Assembly: GCA_019022495.1 (NCBI GenBank) | Contig: JAFEKR010000004.1 | Span: 496,001 to 560,000 of the forward strand | Direction: 5' to 3' | DNA from: Epichloe hybrida | Taxonomy: Eukaryota > Ascomycota > Sordariomycetes > Hypocreales > Clavicipitaceae | Length of the DNA: 64,000 nt | Shown: in pieces, positions 24,300 to 36,319 of the stretch | Numbering within the stretch: the first letter of the stretch is position 1 | Layout: every line of letters begins with the position of its first letter | The notes under the pieces: model-generated | What the model saw: only the letters and a program-made list of their open reading frames with translations | Told to the model about the DNA's origin: nothing | Databases searched by the model: none | Program-made: the position numbers and the translations under genes

Positions 24300-27200
24300 T
24301 ATACTAGATTTATAATTAAAAGGTTTTCTATTTATTAATAGAGTTAGCCTAGGTCTAGTAGTATTCTAAGCTATCTTATAGCTAGCTCCTATACTAATAA
24401 GTAATATTAAAGTTATCTTATACTAAGGAACTATTTAGCTAAATATTTTGCTTTTTAAGGTTTATTTAGGGCTAGCCTTACCTCCTATATATTAGCAGGC
24501 TATTACTACTAAGGTTACCTATGGTTATATTTACTATAATTAACTAGTATATAGTATTAGTTTTCTATGGCTTAACTATAGCTATATAGGGGCAAAACTA
24601 CCCTAGGAACCTTCCTTTAGAATAGGAACTTATTTAGGCCTATCTTTCCTATATGTAATTAGATAATTATTAAAGAGATATACTTATTTATATTAGTGTG
24701 AAATTCCTAGATTTCCTTTAGGTTATAGAAGGGTAGGTAGTCTTTAGTTAGTTCTCTAATGTGTTTACTCTAGGCTAGCCTCTCTTTATTATACTAGTTT
24801 TCCTAATGTTTTTTCTATTCCTTATCTAGGTCTATATCTAGTTTATTATTAATAGGTAAGGGTCTTCTTCTACGGTGTAGTACTATTATAACTAAGTTAG
24901 CTATAGCTTAGATTATTCTTACTATCTTACTATTAATAATTCTATCTTTAAACCTTTACTTTATTTTATTTAGGTAAAGGTTAAGGGGGGGGATATATAT
25001 CTTAACCTTTAGTTATATAATAAGTATAGCCTTAAATACCCTTATAATAATTTAGAGATAGGCTAATTAATTTACTATAAAGCTTTTTACTACTTCCCTA
25101 GGCTTTTCTCCCTTTTTAGTAGGGGTGTAGTAAGTGCTTGCTTTATAAGTAAGGATAGGCTAGACTACTTATATATATAGGAGTCTAGTATCTCTAAAGC
25201 TATATCCCTAGGCTAATACCACTAGCTTAAAAAGTATAAGTTACTACTAGGCTAACTTACCCTTAAGGATATTTCTATAAGCACTCTAGTTAAGTTTTTT
25301 ATTAACTTATACTCCTAGGAATTTATATAATTTTATAGGCATTATTTTCTTTACTTTAAGCTAGACTCTAGCCTAGGGAGGTTTATAAGACTTACTAAAG
25401 TATATAAGTTTAGTTTTAGCTAGGTTAAACTTAACTCTTACTTACTTTACTTATTTCTTATAGATTTTTTATATAGCTTTAAGTCTTCTCTAAGTCTATA
25501 CTATATTCTTACTAAAGGCTACTATATTTATATTATCTATAAATCCTATAGCTACTATACCTAGAATAGCTTAGAGGTAAATATAAAGCTTTACTAAGTA
25601 AAGTAAGAAGAGAATTAGGAAAAAAGGTAAACCTTATAGAGTACTAGCCTTAATTATAAATAGTTTAAAGAGTTCTTTATTAAAGCTAAGCTAGCTTATT
25701 CTATCTATAAGGAAGCTTTATATTATTACTATTAGCTATTATAGGACTCCTATCTTTATAAGTAAGTATATTAGGTATAAGTAGCTAACTTTATTAAATA
25801 CTAAAGATATATTTATTTATACTAGTAAGGTAATACTACCTCTTCCCTAGGCCTCCCTAATATATTTAATAAGAACTCTTATTATAGTTTTTATTAATTT
25901 ATTTATTCTATTACTTATCTAGAGTTTAGGAAGTAGCCCCTTTACCTTAGTAAAGGCTATAAGTTACTTTACTATTACTACTTCTATAATCTTTCCTACT
26001 ATATTAAGTAGTAAGATTAGTCTTTATATATTAGCTTTCCTTATTTCCTTAGTAGTTTTACTAGGTTTTCTAATTACTACTACTTTTATAGTTTAGAAGT
26101 AAGCTAGGAAATATCTTATTTCTAGGACTATATTTAAAAGCCTAGCTATAGTATCTTTAGCTAGGTTATTATAGGCTTTAATAAGGCTTACTAGGAGTTT
26201 ATTATCTCCTAGCGCCTTCTAGCTAGCTATATTTACTAGGATATTATTAATTTTCTCTTACCTAAATTATTCTTTATCTAGTAATAGTGTGTTTTCTAGC
26301 TTTAGGAAAGAGAGATCTAGTATATATAAGAGGTTTACTATTAGCTTAGGGAAGAATCTTTATACTAGTACACTAGCCTTATTATTATATATAATAGCTA
26401 GGTTAGGGTTATTTTTACTTCTTTCTAGCTTAGGAAGTCTAGGGAGCTCTAGGGGGGCCTAGCTTTAAAGCTAAGCTTATCTCTTAAGCCTCTAGACCTC
26501 TCTATCTTTTTCCTATATATTAGCCTTTTATAATACATCCCTCTATGTATTTCTTTTCTCTTCCCTTATAATATATTCTTAGTTCTTATTTACCTTAGTA
26601 TAGGCTTACTAGTTTATGTTAGTTCTCTAGCGTCTTTATTATCTCTTAGCTTACCTTACTTTACTAACTCTTATACTTTCCTTAACTACTATACCTCTAG
26701 GCTAGGGAGTCCCTAGGCCTTCTTTAGGATTACCTTATTTATAATCTATTATAAGCTTATAATAAGCTATATTATATAGTTATCTATTCCCTCTTTATTA
26801 TATAGGTCTAGTATGTTTTTAGGCTAGAGTTTAATTATAGCTTTTACCTTTATATATAGTTAGTTTATAGCTCCTTATATATATCTTAGAACCTAAGGGA
26901 TAGCTTCCTACTATTTATTAAAGATACTAATTAGTTATAGGATATAGTTAAATCTAGGGATATCTTTAGTGCCTTTATAGTAGACTCTAATATCTAGTAT
27001 AGCTTATACTAGATTAATAGTGCTATTTCTATTATCTTTATATTATCTTATAGGTTTGCCTTAGGGTATAATAAGTCTAAGCCTTTACTAGTTTATAAAC
27101 TCTAGTAGTTTATTTACTTTATTAGTTTTCCTATCTAGCTTATCCTAAAGGGAGTGCTTTTAGTTAAAGCTACTTATAAATATACTTTAGTTATAAGGCT

Positions 27201-27590
27201 TCTCTAAGTTAATTATATAAATAAGGGTGTTTTAGTTATTACTATATCTCTTTAAGTAAAGGAAGTAAATATTAACTTCTTATAGCTTTACTAGTAACTA
27301 GTTAGTCCCTCCCTAGGCTAACTATAACCTTACTTTATATTTCTTATTTATATATACTACGTTATATCTATTATAATATATAAGTTAGAACTAGGTAAGG
27401 CCTAGTGCTAGGGGCTATAGGTTTCTTATATGTTCCTATTCTTAGATTACAATTATATCTATGTTAGTCTAGTAATAGAGCGCTATATATACTAGTTTAT
27501 TCTTTTTATTTATATTTTAGAAAAGGACTTATAATATTATTATATTAATTAGGGGGGTTATTAGTTATTACTATCTTATACTAGCTTTAT
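24300..27590 (-). pseudogene. LINE ORF2 remnant: endonuclease, RT, C-terminal zinc region
   Basis: Minus-strand mirror of 29089-31790. AP-endonuclease start near 27530, RT between roughly 26400 and 24900. It keeps a segment (about 24410-24790) that the right copy has lost, including a stretch readable as G-L-N-K-F-L-F and then Cys-poor remnants of the C-terminal region. Stops throughout. Confidence 0.7.
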
Positions 27591-29030
27591 TCTAGCTCTA
27601 AGTTGCTTTATGTACTATCTAATGCTTCCTAATCTTAGTTATTTAGCGCTTTGTTCTATATTTATAAGGCATTCTCTCTTTTTACTTACTATAATAATAG
27701 GTTTTACTACTATACTAGGCCTCTTATAGGGTATAGTTAAGCCTCTACTTAGGGAGTAAGTAATAAAGTAAGAGGGCTACTTAAGATATCTTACCTTAGT
27801 AGTATTTTACTTCTCTTTTAGAATAGGATAGTCCCTTAACTAAGCTAGGTATAGTCTAGAGTATAGGATATAGTTCTTCTTTATTTATCTATCTTTTATA
27901 GGGTAGGAGGACTCTTTGTTCTTATAATAGCTAGCTTTATACTTACTATACCTTAGTGCTACCTTATGGAACTTAGCTATATAGCTTATTTAGAAGTAAT
28001 TATAGTACTATTAGGGTTATAGGGTCTTATTATATAGTTTAGTTTAGAAAAGCTTTACTTTAAAGACTATATTATCTTAGTATATCTTATTAGCATCTTT
28101 TACTTTAGCTAGGCCTAGTATTAGAGTGGTTCTTTAGGCGCCTTTGCCCTAGGGTTATCTTACTATTACCTTTACTATATTTACCTTATTAGCTTTTCTA
28201 ATTTCTATTACTAAGTTCTTAAGGGAGGTATATTTAGTTAGGAATTCTTTAATAATAACACTAAGTATATAATAGTAAAGGGCTACCTCTAGCCTAAAAG
28301 CTTTAGTAATCTATTTTTAGTCTTCTTTATGTTAAGTAGCATTTCCTTTAAAGGTAATAATTATATTCCTACTAGGGAGTCTTCTAGCTACTATTACTAT
28401 AGTTTAGCCTATAGCTTTATTTACTATTATTACTATATCTTTTATGCCCCTAGACTAAAGTAATTCCTAGATAGTATTCCCTTTAATAAAAACCTCTTAG
28501 TCCTATTTACTAGTGATCTAGAGGGGGGGAGGTAAGCTATTTATTTATTTAGGAGCTAGGCTAGCAGCAATGCTTGCCTAGGTTAGAGTGTTACTTCCTT
28601 TAGTTCCTTCTTTAATAGCCTCTTTAAGGGCTTATTTAAGGGCTTCTTTAGTAATATAAATATTACTATTATTATGGTTTATTACCTTTACTTTAGCTTA
28701 GGTATAGTCTACTACTTATTTAGTAATAGCTTTAGTAATATACTATACCTAAGTAACTTTATTACTAGGGATAAGGCTTATAATTTTATTATAGTATTTT
28801 GTATTATCTAGGTGTTTAAATTAGATCTAGTCTATTATAAGGTTATTCTTGCTACTTTAAATATTAAACTATCCTATTCCTATGTTTAAGTAGTAGTAGC
28901 TTTATGCTAGCCCCCTTTCTCCTAAGTTAATTACTATTAGTATATCCGCACTCTTACCACTAGCTTTATTATAATATAGTATTATGGGGGGGGGTAAATA
29001 GAGGTAAGGAATTTAAATATTAATGTGTTT
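27591..29030 (-). pseudogene. LINE ORF1 (gag-like) region remnant
   Basis: Called by position 5' of the endonuclease. The minus strand reads as Gln/Lys-rich after undoing likely RIP stops by eye. No intact zinc knuckle could be verified, so the assignment is weak. Confidence 0.45.
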
Positions 29031-29109
29031 TGTATTTTAGAGGCGATTCCGGACCTTTAGAGCGGTGCGGAAGTTTATGCGAAGGTTACTAGTATAAGAT
29101 AGTAATAAC

Positions 29110-31910
29110 TAATAACCCCCCTAATTAATATAATAATATTATAAGTTCTCTTTTAAAATATAAATAAGAAAAACAAACTAGTATATATAGCGCTTTATTA
29201 CTAGACTAATATAGATATAATTATAATCTAAGAATAAGAATATATAAGAAACCTATAGCCCCTAGTACTAGGCCTTACCTAGTTTTAACTTATATATTAT
29301 AATAGATATAATATAGTATATATAAATAAGAAATATAAAGTAAAGTTATAGTTAGCCTAGGGAAAGACTAACTAGTTACTAGTAAAGCTATAAGGAGTTA
29401 ATATTTACTCCCTTTACTTAGAGAGATATAGTAATAACTAAAATACCTTTATTTATATAATTAACTTAGAAAAGCCTTATAACTAAAGTATATTTATAAG
29501 TAACTTTAACTAAAAGCACTCCCTCTAGGATAAGCTAGATAGGAAAACTAATAAAGTAAATAAACTACTAGAGTTTATAGACTAGTAAAGGCTTAGACTT
29601 ATTATACCCTAAGGTAAACTTATAAGATAATATAAAGATAATAAAGATAGTATTATTAATCTAGTATAGGCTATACTAGATATTAGAGTTTACTATAAAG
29701 ATACTAGAGATATACCTAAATTTAACTATATTCTATAACTAATTAGTATTTTTAATAAATAGTAGGAAGCTATCCCCTAGGTCCTTAGATATATATAAGA
29801 AGCTATAAACTAACTATATATAAAGGTAAAGGCTATAATTAAACTCTAGCCTAAAAACACACTAAATCTATATAATAAAAAGGGAATAAATAACTATATA
29901 ATATAGCTTATTATAAGCTTATAATAGATTATAAATAAGGTAATTCTAAGGAAAGCCTAAAGGCTCCTTAGCCTAAAGGTATAGTAGTTAAGAAAAGCCT
30001 AAGAGTTAGTTAGTAAAGTAAGGTAAGCTAAGAGATAATAAAGATACTAGAAAACTAATATAAACTAGTAAGCTTATACTAAGGTAAATAAGAACTAAGA
30101 GTAAGTTATTAGGAAAAACAAAAGAAATATATAAAGGGATATATTATAAAAGGCTAATATATAGGAAAAAGATAAAGAGGTCTAGAGGCTTAAGAGATAA
30201 GCTTAGCTTTAAAGCTAGGCCCCTCTAGAGCTCCTTAGACTCCCTAAGCTAAAAAGAAGTAAAAATAATCTTAACCTAGCTACTATATATAATAATAAGG
30301 CTAGTATACTAGTATAAAGATTCTACCTTAACCTAATAGTAAACCTCTTATATATACTAGACCTCTCCTTCCTAAAGCTAGAAAATATACTATTACTAAA
30401 TAAAGAATAATTTAGGTAAGAGAAAATTAATAATATCTTAGTAAATATAGCTAGCTAGAAGGCACTAGAAAATAATAAACTCCTAGTAAGCCTTATTAAA
30501 GCCTATAATAACCTAGCTAAAGATACTATAGCTAGGCTTTTAAATATAGTCCTAGAAATAAAATACTTCCTAGCTTACTTCTAAACTATAAGAGTAGTAG
30601 TAATTAGAAAACCTAGTAAAACTACTAAGAAAATAAGGAAAGCTAATATATAAAGACTAATCTTATTACTTAATATAGTAAGAAAAATTATAGAAGTAAT
30701 AATAGTAAAGTAACTTATAGCCTTTACTAAGGTAAAGAGATTACTCCCTAAACTCTAAATAAGTAATAAAATAAATATATTAATAGAAATTATAATAAAA
30801 GTCCTTATTAAATATATTAGGGAGGCCTAGGGAAGGGGTAGTATTACCTTACTAGTATAAATAAATATATCTTTAGTATTTAATAAAGTTAGTTACTTAT
30901 ACCTAATATACTTACTTATAAAGATAGGAGTTTTATAATAGCTAATAATAGTAATATAAAGCTTCCTTATAAATAAAATAAGCTAGCTTAGCTTTAATAA
31001 AGAACTCTCTAAACTATTTATAATTAAGGCTAGTACCTTATAAGGTTTATCTCTTTTCTTAATCCTTTTCTTACTTTACTTAGTAAAGCTTTATATTTAC
31101 CTTTAGGCTATTTTAAGTATAGTAGCTATAGGATTTATAAATAATATAAATATAGTAACCTTTAGTAAGAATATAGTATAGACTTAGAGAAGACTTAAAG
31201 CTATATAAAAAATCTATAAAAAGTAAGTAAAGTAAGTAAAAGTTAAGTTTAACTTAGCTAAAACTAAACTTATATACTTTAGTAAGTCTTATAAACCTCC
31301 CTAGGCTAAAGTCTAACTTAAAGTAAAGGAAATAGTACCTATAGAATTATATAGGTTTTTAAAAATATAAGTTAATAAAAAACTTAACTAAAGTGCCTAT
31401 AGAAATATTTTTAAGGGTAAGTTAGCTTAGTAGTAGCTTATACTCTTTAAGCTAGTAGTATTAGCCTAGGGATATAGCTTTAGAGATACTAGACTTCTAT
31501 ATATATAAGTAATTTAGCTTATTCTTACTTATAAAGTAAGCACTTACTATACCTTTACTAAGAAAGAAGAAAAGCTAAGAGAAGTAGTAAAAAGCTTTAT
31601 AGTAAATTAATTAGCTTACCTCTAGATTATTATAAGGGTATTTAAGGCTATACTTATTATATAACTAAAGGTTAAGACTTATATCCCCTCCCTTAACCTT
31701 TACCTAAATAAGATAAAGTAAAGGTTTAAAGATAGAATTATTAATAGCAGGATAGCAAGGATAATCTAAGCTATAGCTAACTTAGTAGCAACGGTACTAC
31801 GCCGCAGAAGAAGACCCCCACCTGTCGATAATAAGCTAGACGCGGACCTGGACGAGGAATGGAATGGTTCCTCGGCACAAGACGACTCCAATATTACTCG
31901 TTAGCACAGG
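29110..31910 (+). pseudogene. LINE ORF2 remnant: AP endonuclease and RT
   Basis: The endonuclease start is near 29110-29240 (I-Q-Y-N ... D-I-I-x-I-Q-E-P-x-I pattern). RT follows: K-A-x-x-x-N-K-L-L near 30450-30490, V-V-I-R-K-P-x-K then Y-R-x-I-S-L-L-N near 30597-30660, L-L-P-x-L-Q-x-G near 30745, and the active site G-F-I-D-D-I-N-I near 31130 with both Asp codons mutated to Asn. These are hallmarks of non-LTR RT. The end of the reading (31785-31910) is nearly unmutated. Confidence 0.8.
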
Positions 31911-33436
31911 AGCTAGCTATAAGACAGCTTAGAATACCGCTAGACCTAGGCTAACTTTATTAATAAACAAAAAACCTCCTAATTATAAATCTAGTATAAG
32001 GGATAGAATAAATAGTATAGGCATAGAGGTAAGCTAGGGAAGGGACTAATTTTATAATTTATAATTATAATAGAGAATATTTAGGTCTAAAACTATTATT
32101 AGATTAAATTTAACTATAAACTCTAGGTATTATAAGTCTTACTAGCTTACTACTACCCTTACTTTAGACTAAAATTAAGCTACTACCTTATTTCTTCTCT
32201 AGGATAGGAATTACACCTATAGCTACCTAGTTATAACTCTTTATAGGAATAATAGTAAGTAGGAGATAGTTTATCTTTATTATATATATATTAAGGTATA
32301 TAAGCTAAAAGATAAGCTTAGTATACTATTTCTTAAAGAAACTAGCCTAGTCTAAGCTTATTACTAAGGTGCTTTATTTTTTCTTTACTTAATTACTAGT
32401 ATAAAGCTTCTTAACCTAGTTTTAAAAGCTTTCTAAAGCCTATTAAGAAGGATATTAAAGCTAGAATAAACTTACTACTAAGCTAAAGTAAACTTACCTT
32501 ACCTTTATTAGCTATAGAAGCCTAGGTCTTAACTAACTACTAGTGCTTATTTTAGTTACTAAATATATTTAGCTATATAGTAAATTAGATATAGAACTAA
32601 GCTAAAATAAAGGTAATTATTACCTAGTAGTATTAATAGTTTTAAACCTAATAGTTAAAATATATATTAGTAACTACCCTTATTTAGTAAGTTAGCCCTA
32701 TTACTAAGCTAGAGTAAGGCTAACTTACTAATAATAAGATAGTACTAATACCTAAGGTTCTAAATTAAATAAGATTTATAGGATATATATTAGACTTCTC
32801 TTAGTATACTAAGCTAAGGTAAATTAGTAATAAACTAGGCCTAGAATAAAGGTAAATATAACTTATAGATAGACCCTTTTTTATAACCTATATATATTAC
32901 TTCTTAGTTATAGACTTCCCTAGGAAATCCTTATACTTATAGGATTTCTAGGTAAATTAAAGCTAGATAAGTAGTAATACTAAAGTACTTATAGCTTCTA
33001 GTGCTATTATACTAGATTTAGTCTAAATCTATAGTAAATATTAGTAAATAACTTAACCCTAGCCTAGGATAGCCTTAAATAGCTAGAAAGAAAAGAAAAA
33101 CCTATAGGAAGTTTAATATAAAGAGAAGAAAAAGACTAGAACTTGAAGGGGAGGAAAGCTCTTTTTTATACTTATAAAGGGAGGGGAGGGGAATAATTTA
33201 AATAACTTACTTAAAAATAAAGTATAATATAATTAATAAATCTAATAATATAAAAGTAATCTTAACCTATGACTATCCTAGTCTAAGGTTATAACTACCT
33301 TTCCTTTATACTAATTAAATAAAACTAAGTACTTAGACTTTACTAAATATATAAGGTAAAAGTAAGCTAGAGATAGCTAAAAAGTAAGGCTATAAAAGAG
33401 TTAGTGTAAAAGTAAATAAGAAGTAAATTAATACTA

Positions 33437-33765
33437 TAAATCTAGATTTACTTTACCCTAGCCTAAAGTAAAGAGACTTAGGATAGATATATTATTACAC
33501 TAGAATAGGACTAGAAGGGGCTTATTTTATATATTTTTCCTTTATTTTTCTTTTTAATAAAATAAGGCTAGCGTAAGCTAGTAATAAACACTTATAATAG
33601 GAAATAATCAAGTAATATAAACCTATTACAGGCCTAGCGCTAGCCTGTATATAGAAGTAAGGGGTTTTTTTTTCCTAGTATAAGGTTTTCCCTTTTGACT
33701 TAGGAGTAAAAGTACTAGTAATAGCTATCTATAGAGCTAACTAGCGTAAATAATATATATATATA
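33437..33765 (+). repeat. LINE 3' terminal repeat (right copy)
   Basis: Aligns with 15692-16035 and 50650-50972 on the same strand and 22522-22865 on the other. Ends GCGTAAATAATA plus (TA)n. Confidence 0.85.
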
Positions 33766-35451
33766 ATAAGCACTAGAGAATAAGAAATTATTTAATCTTA
33801 AAGTAAATACTATCCCTAAGGAACTTATAGCTTAGATTTTTATTAAGTAAGTAACTTATAAAAGAACTTATACTTATAAACCTTATTTACTATCTTTAAT
33901 AATAACTTTAAAGAATAAAGATAAGAGATATTCTAAGTAGTAAATTCTAAAGCTATAAAAAGTCTTTAAGACTTTTTTTTCTTTAGTAGTATTTATATAA
34001 ACTTATAGAGTTACTATAAGATAATAGTCTTACTTAAAGATATTATTAACTATAATAAATTCTATAATTAAAATAAAAAAGAAATATAGGAAGTTACTAA
34101 AAAGTATTCCCTCTTTAAAAGGTAAATAGTAAAGAAAGACTTCTATAAAAACCTTTTTTTTATTAGTATTCTTTCTTTTAAAGATTAACTAAAGTAACTA
34201 ATTACTTTATAATATCCCTAATCCCCTTAACTACTATAATTACTTTTATTTTATTCCTAGATTTTATTATATTAATCCCTAAGTATACTAAGTATAAGGT
34301 AAAGGTATAATAATAAAGGTAATCCCCTTATTATAAGCCCTTAACTATAAGCCTAAACCCCTTTTACTTTCTTTCTTAGGATAAGGTATTATAATTCTCT
34401 TTTATAGCTTATAACTATAGTACTTTCTTTATAAGATTTAATTATTCTTATTCTTACTTAAGAGATAAGCTAATCTTTATTAAAGTAATTACTTAATCTT
34501 AATAAGTTTTATAATAATAAAAGTATTAAGTATAATACTAAGAAATATAATATTTTTAATATTAAGCTTTTAACTTATTAAAGAAAGTATAAAATACTAG
34601 GAATTATATAAGAATAGTTAAGCTATAGTTTTAAGTTTATATTAAAAGGAAAATCTCTTTAGTATTTCCTAGAGAACCTTTTAGGCTAAGGAAACCTCTA
34701 AGATCTCCTAGCTTTTATTTATAGGATTAGGTAAAAGTTTAAAATAAATAATATATATTAGAAAAACTATCTATTATAAGAAAGATTATAATTACTTACT
34801 ATTATCTAAGAAAACCCTAATAAATTAAAGATTAAGTACTTTAAGAACCTTATAATAAAGCTTTTAAATCTTTAAAAGGTAAACCTTTATAAATCCTAGT
34901 TAGAATTAAACCTTTATAATTAGATTCTAAATACTTATAAAGGGATCCTAAAATATAGGGCTTATATTATTAATTCTCCTATTAACCTCTAATGCTTTTA
35001 CAAATAGATAAGAATATTAATTAGTAAATCTAAAGCTTTAATTAATTAGTAGTAATTCCTTATAGAAGCTAATACTAAGGAAAACCTTTATACTAACTAT
35101 AGATATAATAGTAAGGGTAAGAAAGCTTAATATAGTTAATTTATATTAAAGAGTAAGCCTTCTTACTTAAAAAAGTATTATATATATAGTAAGAAAGGTT
35201 ATTAGTTAACTAAGTACTTAGATAAGGACTAGAAAAAGGTATTTTAATACTTTAAGAATTACTTTTATATAGACTTAATAGCTTCTTTATATAATATATT
35301 TATAATATAGTATAAAGATAATAATAATTTTAAATTAGCTAAAGATAATAATATTAACTAATACCTAATAAAACTTAGTTTTAGTAAAGAAAATAATAAT
35401 AGCTAAGTGCTTTTAAGCTTCTTTATATATAGGACTATATATAATAGCTAT
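33766..35451 (+). mobile_element. copia A-family fragment, gag part (5' piece)
   Basis: Starts at ATAAGCACTAGAGAATAAG, equal to position ~58992 of the right-hand copia element, so LTR and leader are missing. It aligns with copia gag including a zinc knuckle near 35160-35230. It is interrupted at 35451 by R4 and resumes at 43023. Confidence 0.75.
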
Positions 35452-35905
35452 ATTGATTTTTAATTTTTTTTTAGGGTCGTTAGCTATGGCCAATGCATCT
35501 AATTTTCAAGGAACCAAAAAAATTACTAGTAATACCTAGCTAGTGCTATATGTAATAACTAAAATCAATAATCACTATAGTGTTAGGTAAAACATAAAAG
35601 AAATAAGCTTTAAGCTATAAATTTAAGGGTTAAAAAGTTAATATAAAGTTTATAATAAACTTTATAGCTATAATTACGTAAGATACAGTTATAATTCGTA
35701 ACTATAGTTAAACTTAAATCTATTTAAGTTGTACTTATAGCATAAATTAACATAATTCCCCCTTCCTTTATAAACGTATTTATTTTATCTCTCTATATCT
35801 TTTCTATCTTATAACTTATCCTTTAAAGCTCTAAGGCAAACTTAAACCCTAAAAAAAAAATATAACTTATTCTTACTTAACTCCACTCTAATTTATAACA
35901 AATAC

Positions 35906-36166
35906 TGTTGGATTCACCAAGGTCCTGCGCAGGTAATAAATCCCGTATGATTGAAGTCGATGATAGATAGTTAGCTAGCTAGCTAGGAAAGAGGGAAAAG
36001 AGAGGGAAAGTCTAAATACTAGAAAAGTAAGCGAAATCCGTATGTGGGGCACAAAAAGGGGGTGGCGAATTAATGCAGCCAATCATATCGTGTGCATCGC
36101 GCCAGACCCACAATTAGTCCGGTCTTTGGCCACGATTGAACCGATAAAGATCCAAAGGAATCAACA
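35906..36166 (-). repeat. copia B 3' LTR, 261 bp
   Basis: On the plus strand TGTTGGATTCACC to GGAATCAACA. Very similar to 42433-42693, with mostly G/A type differences (RIP transitions on the other strand). Confidence 0.9.
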
Positions 36167-36319
36167 CTAGCAATCTCTCTTTTTCCTTCGTGGCCAAAGA
36201 GCTCAAAAACGCAATAAAAATCAGATCGAAGGAAAGTGTACACAAGTGGATCCCTTAATGGGAATCCGCTGCTCTAATTAGCCGTCGCGGCATCAGTCAA
36301 TTAAATTAATCCATCATTC

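Larger units (their letters stand above)
22522..29088 (-). mobile_element. LINE (Tad/I-like), near full length, RIP-degraded
   Basis: The 3' end with (TA)n tail is at 22522-22545 and the element runs leftward on the minus strand. 22522-27590 is the inverted counterpart of 29089-33765. The 27590-29030 part has no counterpart in the right copy and by position holds ORF1. The exact 5' end is uncertain because 29035-29088 is a GC-normal patch of unclear membership. Confidence 0.8.
29089..33765 (+). mobile_element. LINE, 5'-truncated copy in inverted orientation
   Basis: Homology to the left copy starts at CTAGTATAAG (29089) just before the endonuclease and ends in the (TA)n tail at about 33765. 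Together with 22522-27590 it forms arms of 4.7-5 kb. Compared with the left copy it lacks ~400 bp near 31865-31890. Confidence 0.85.
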
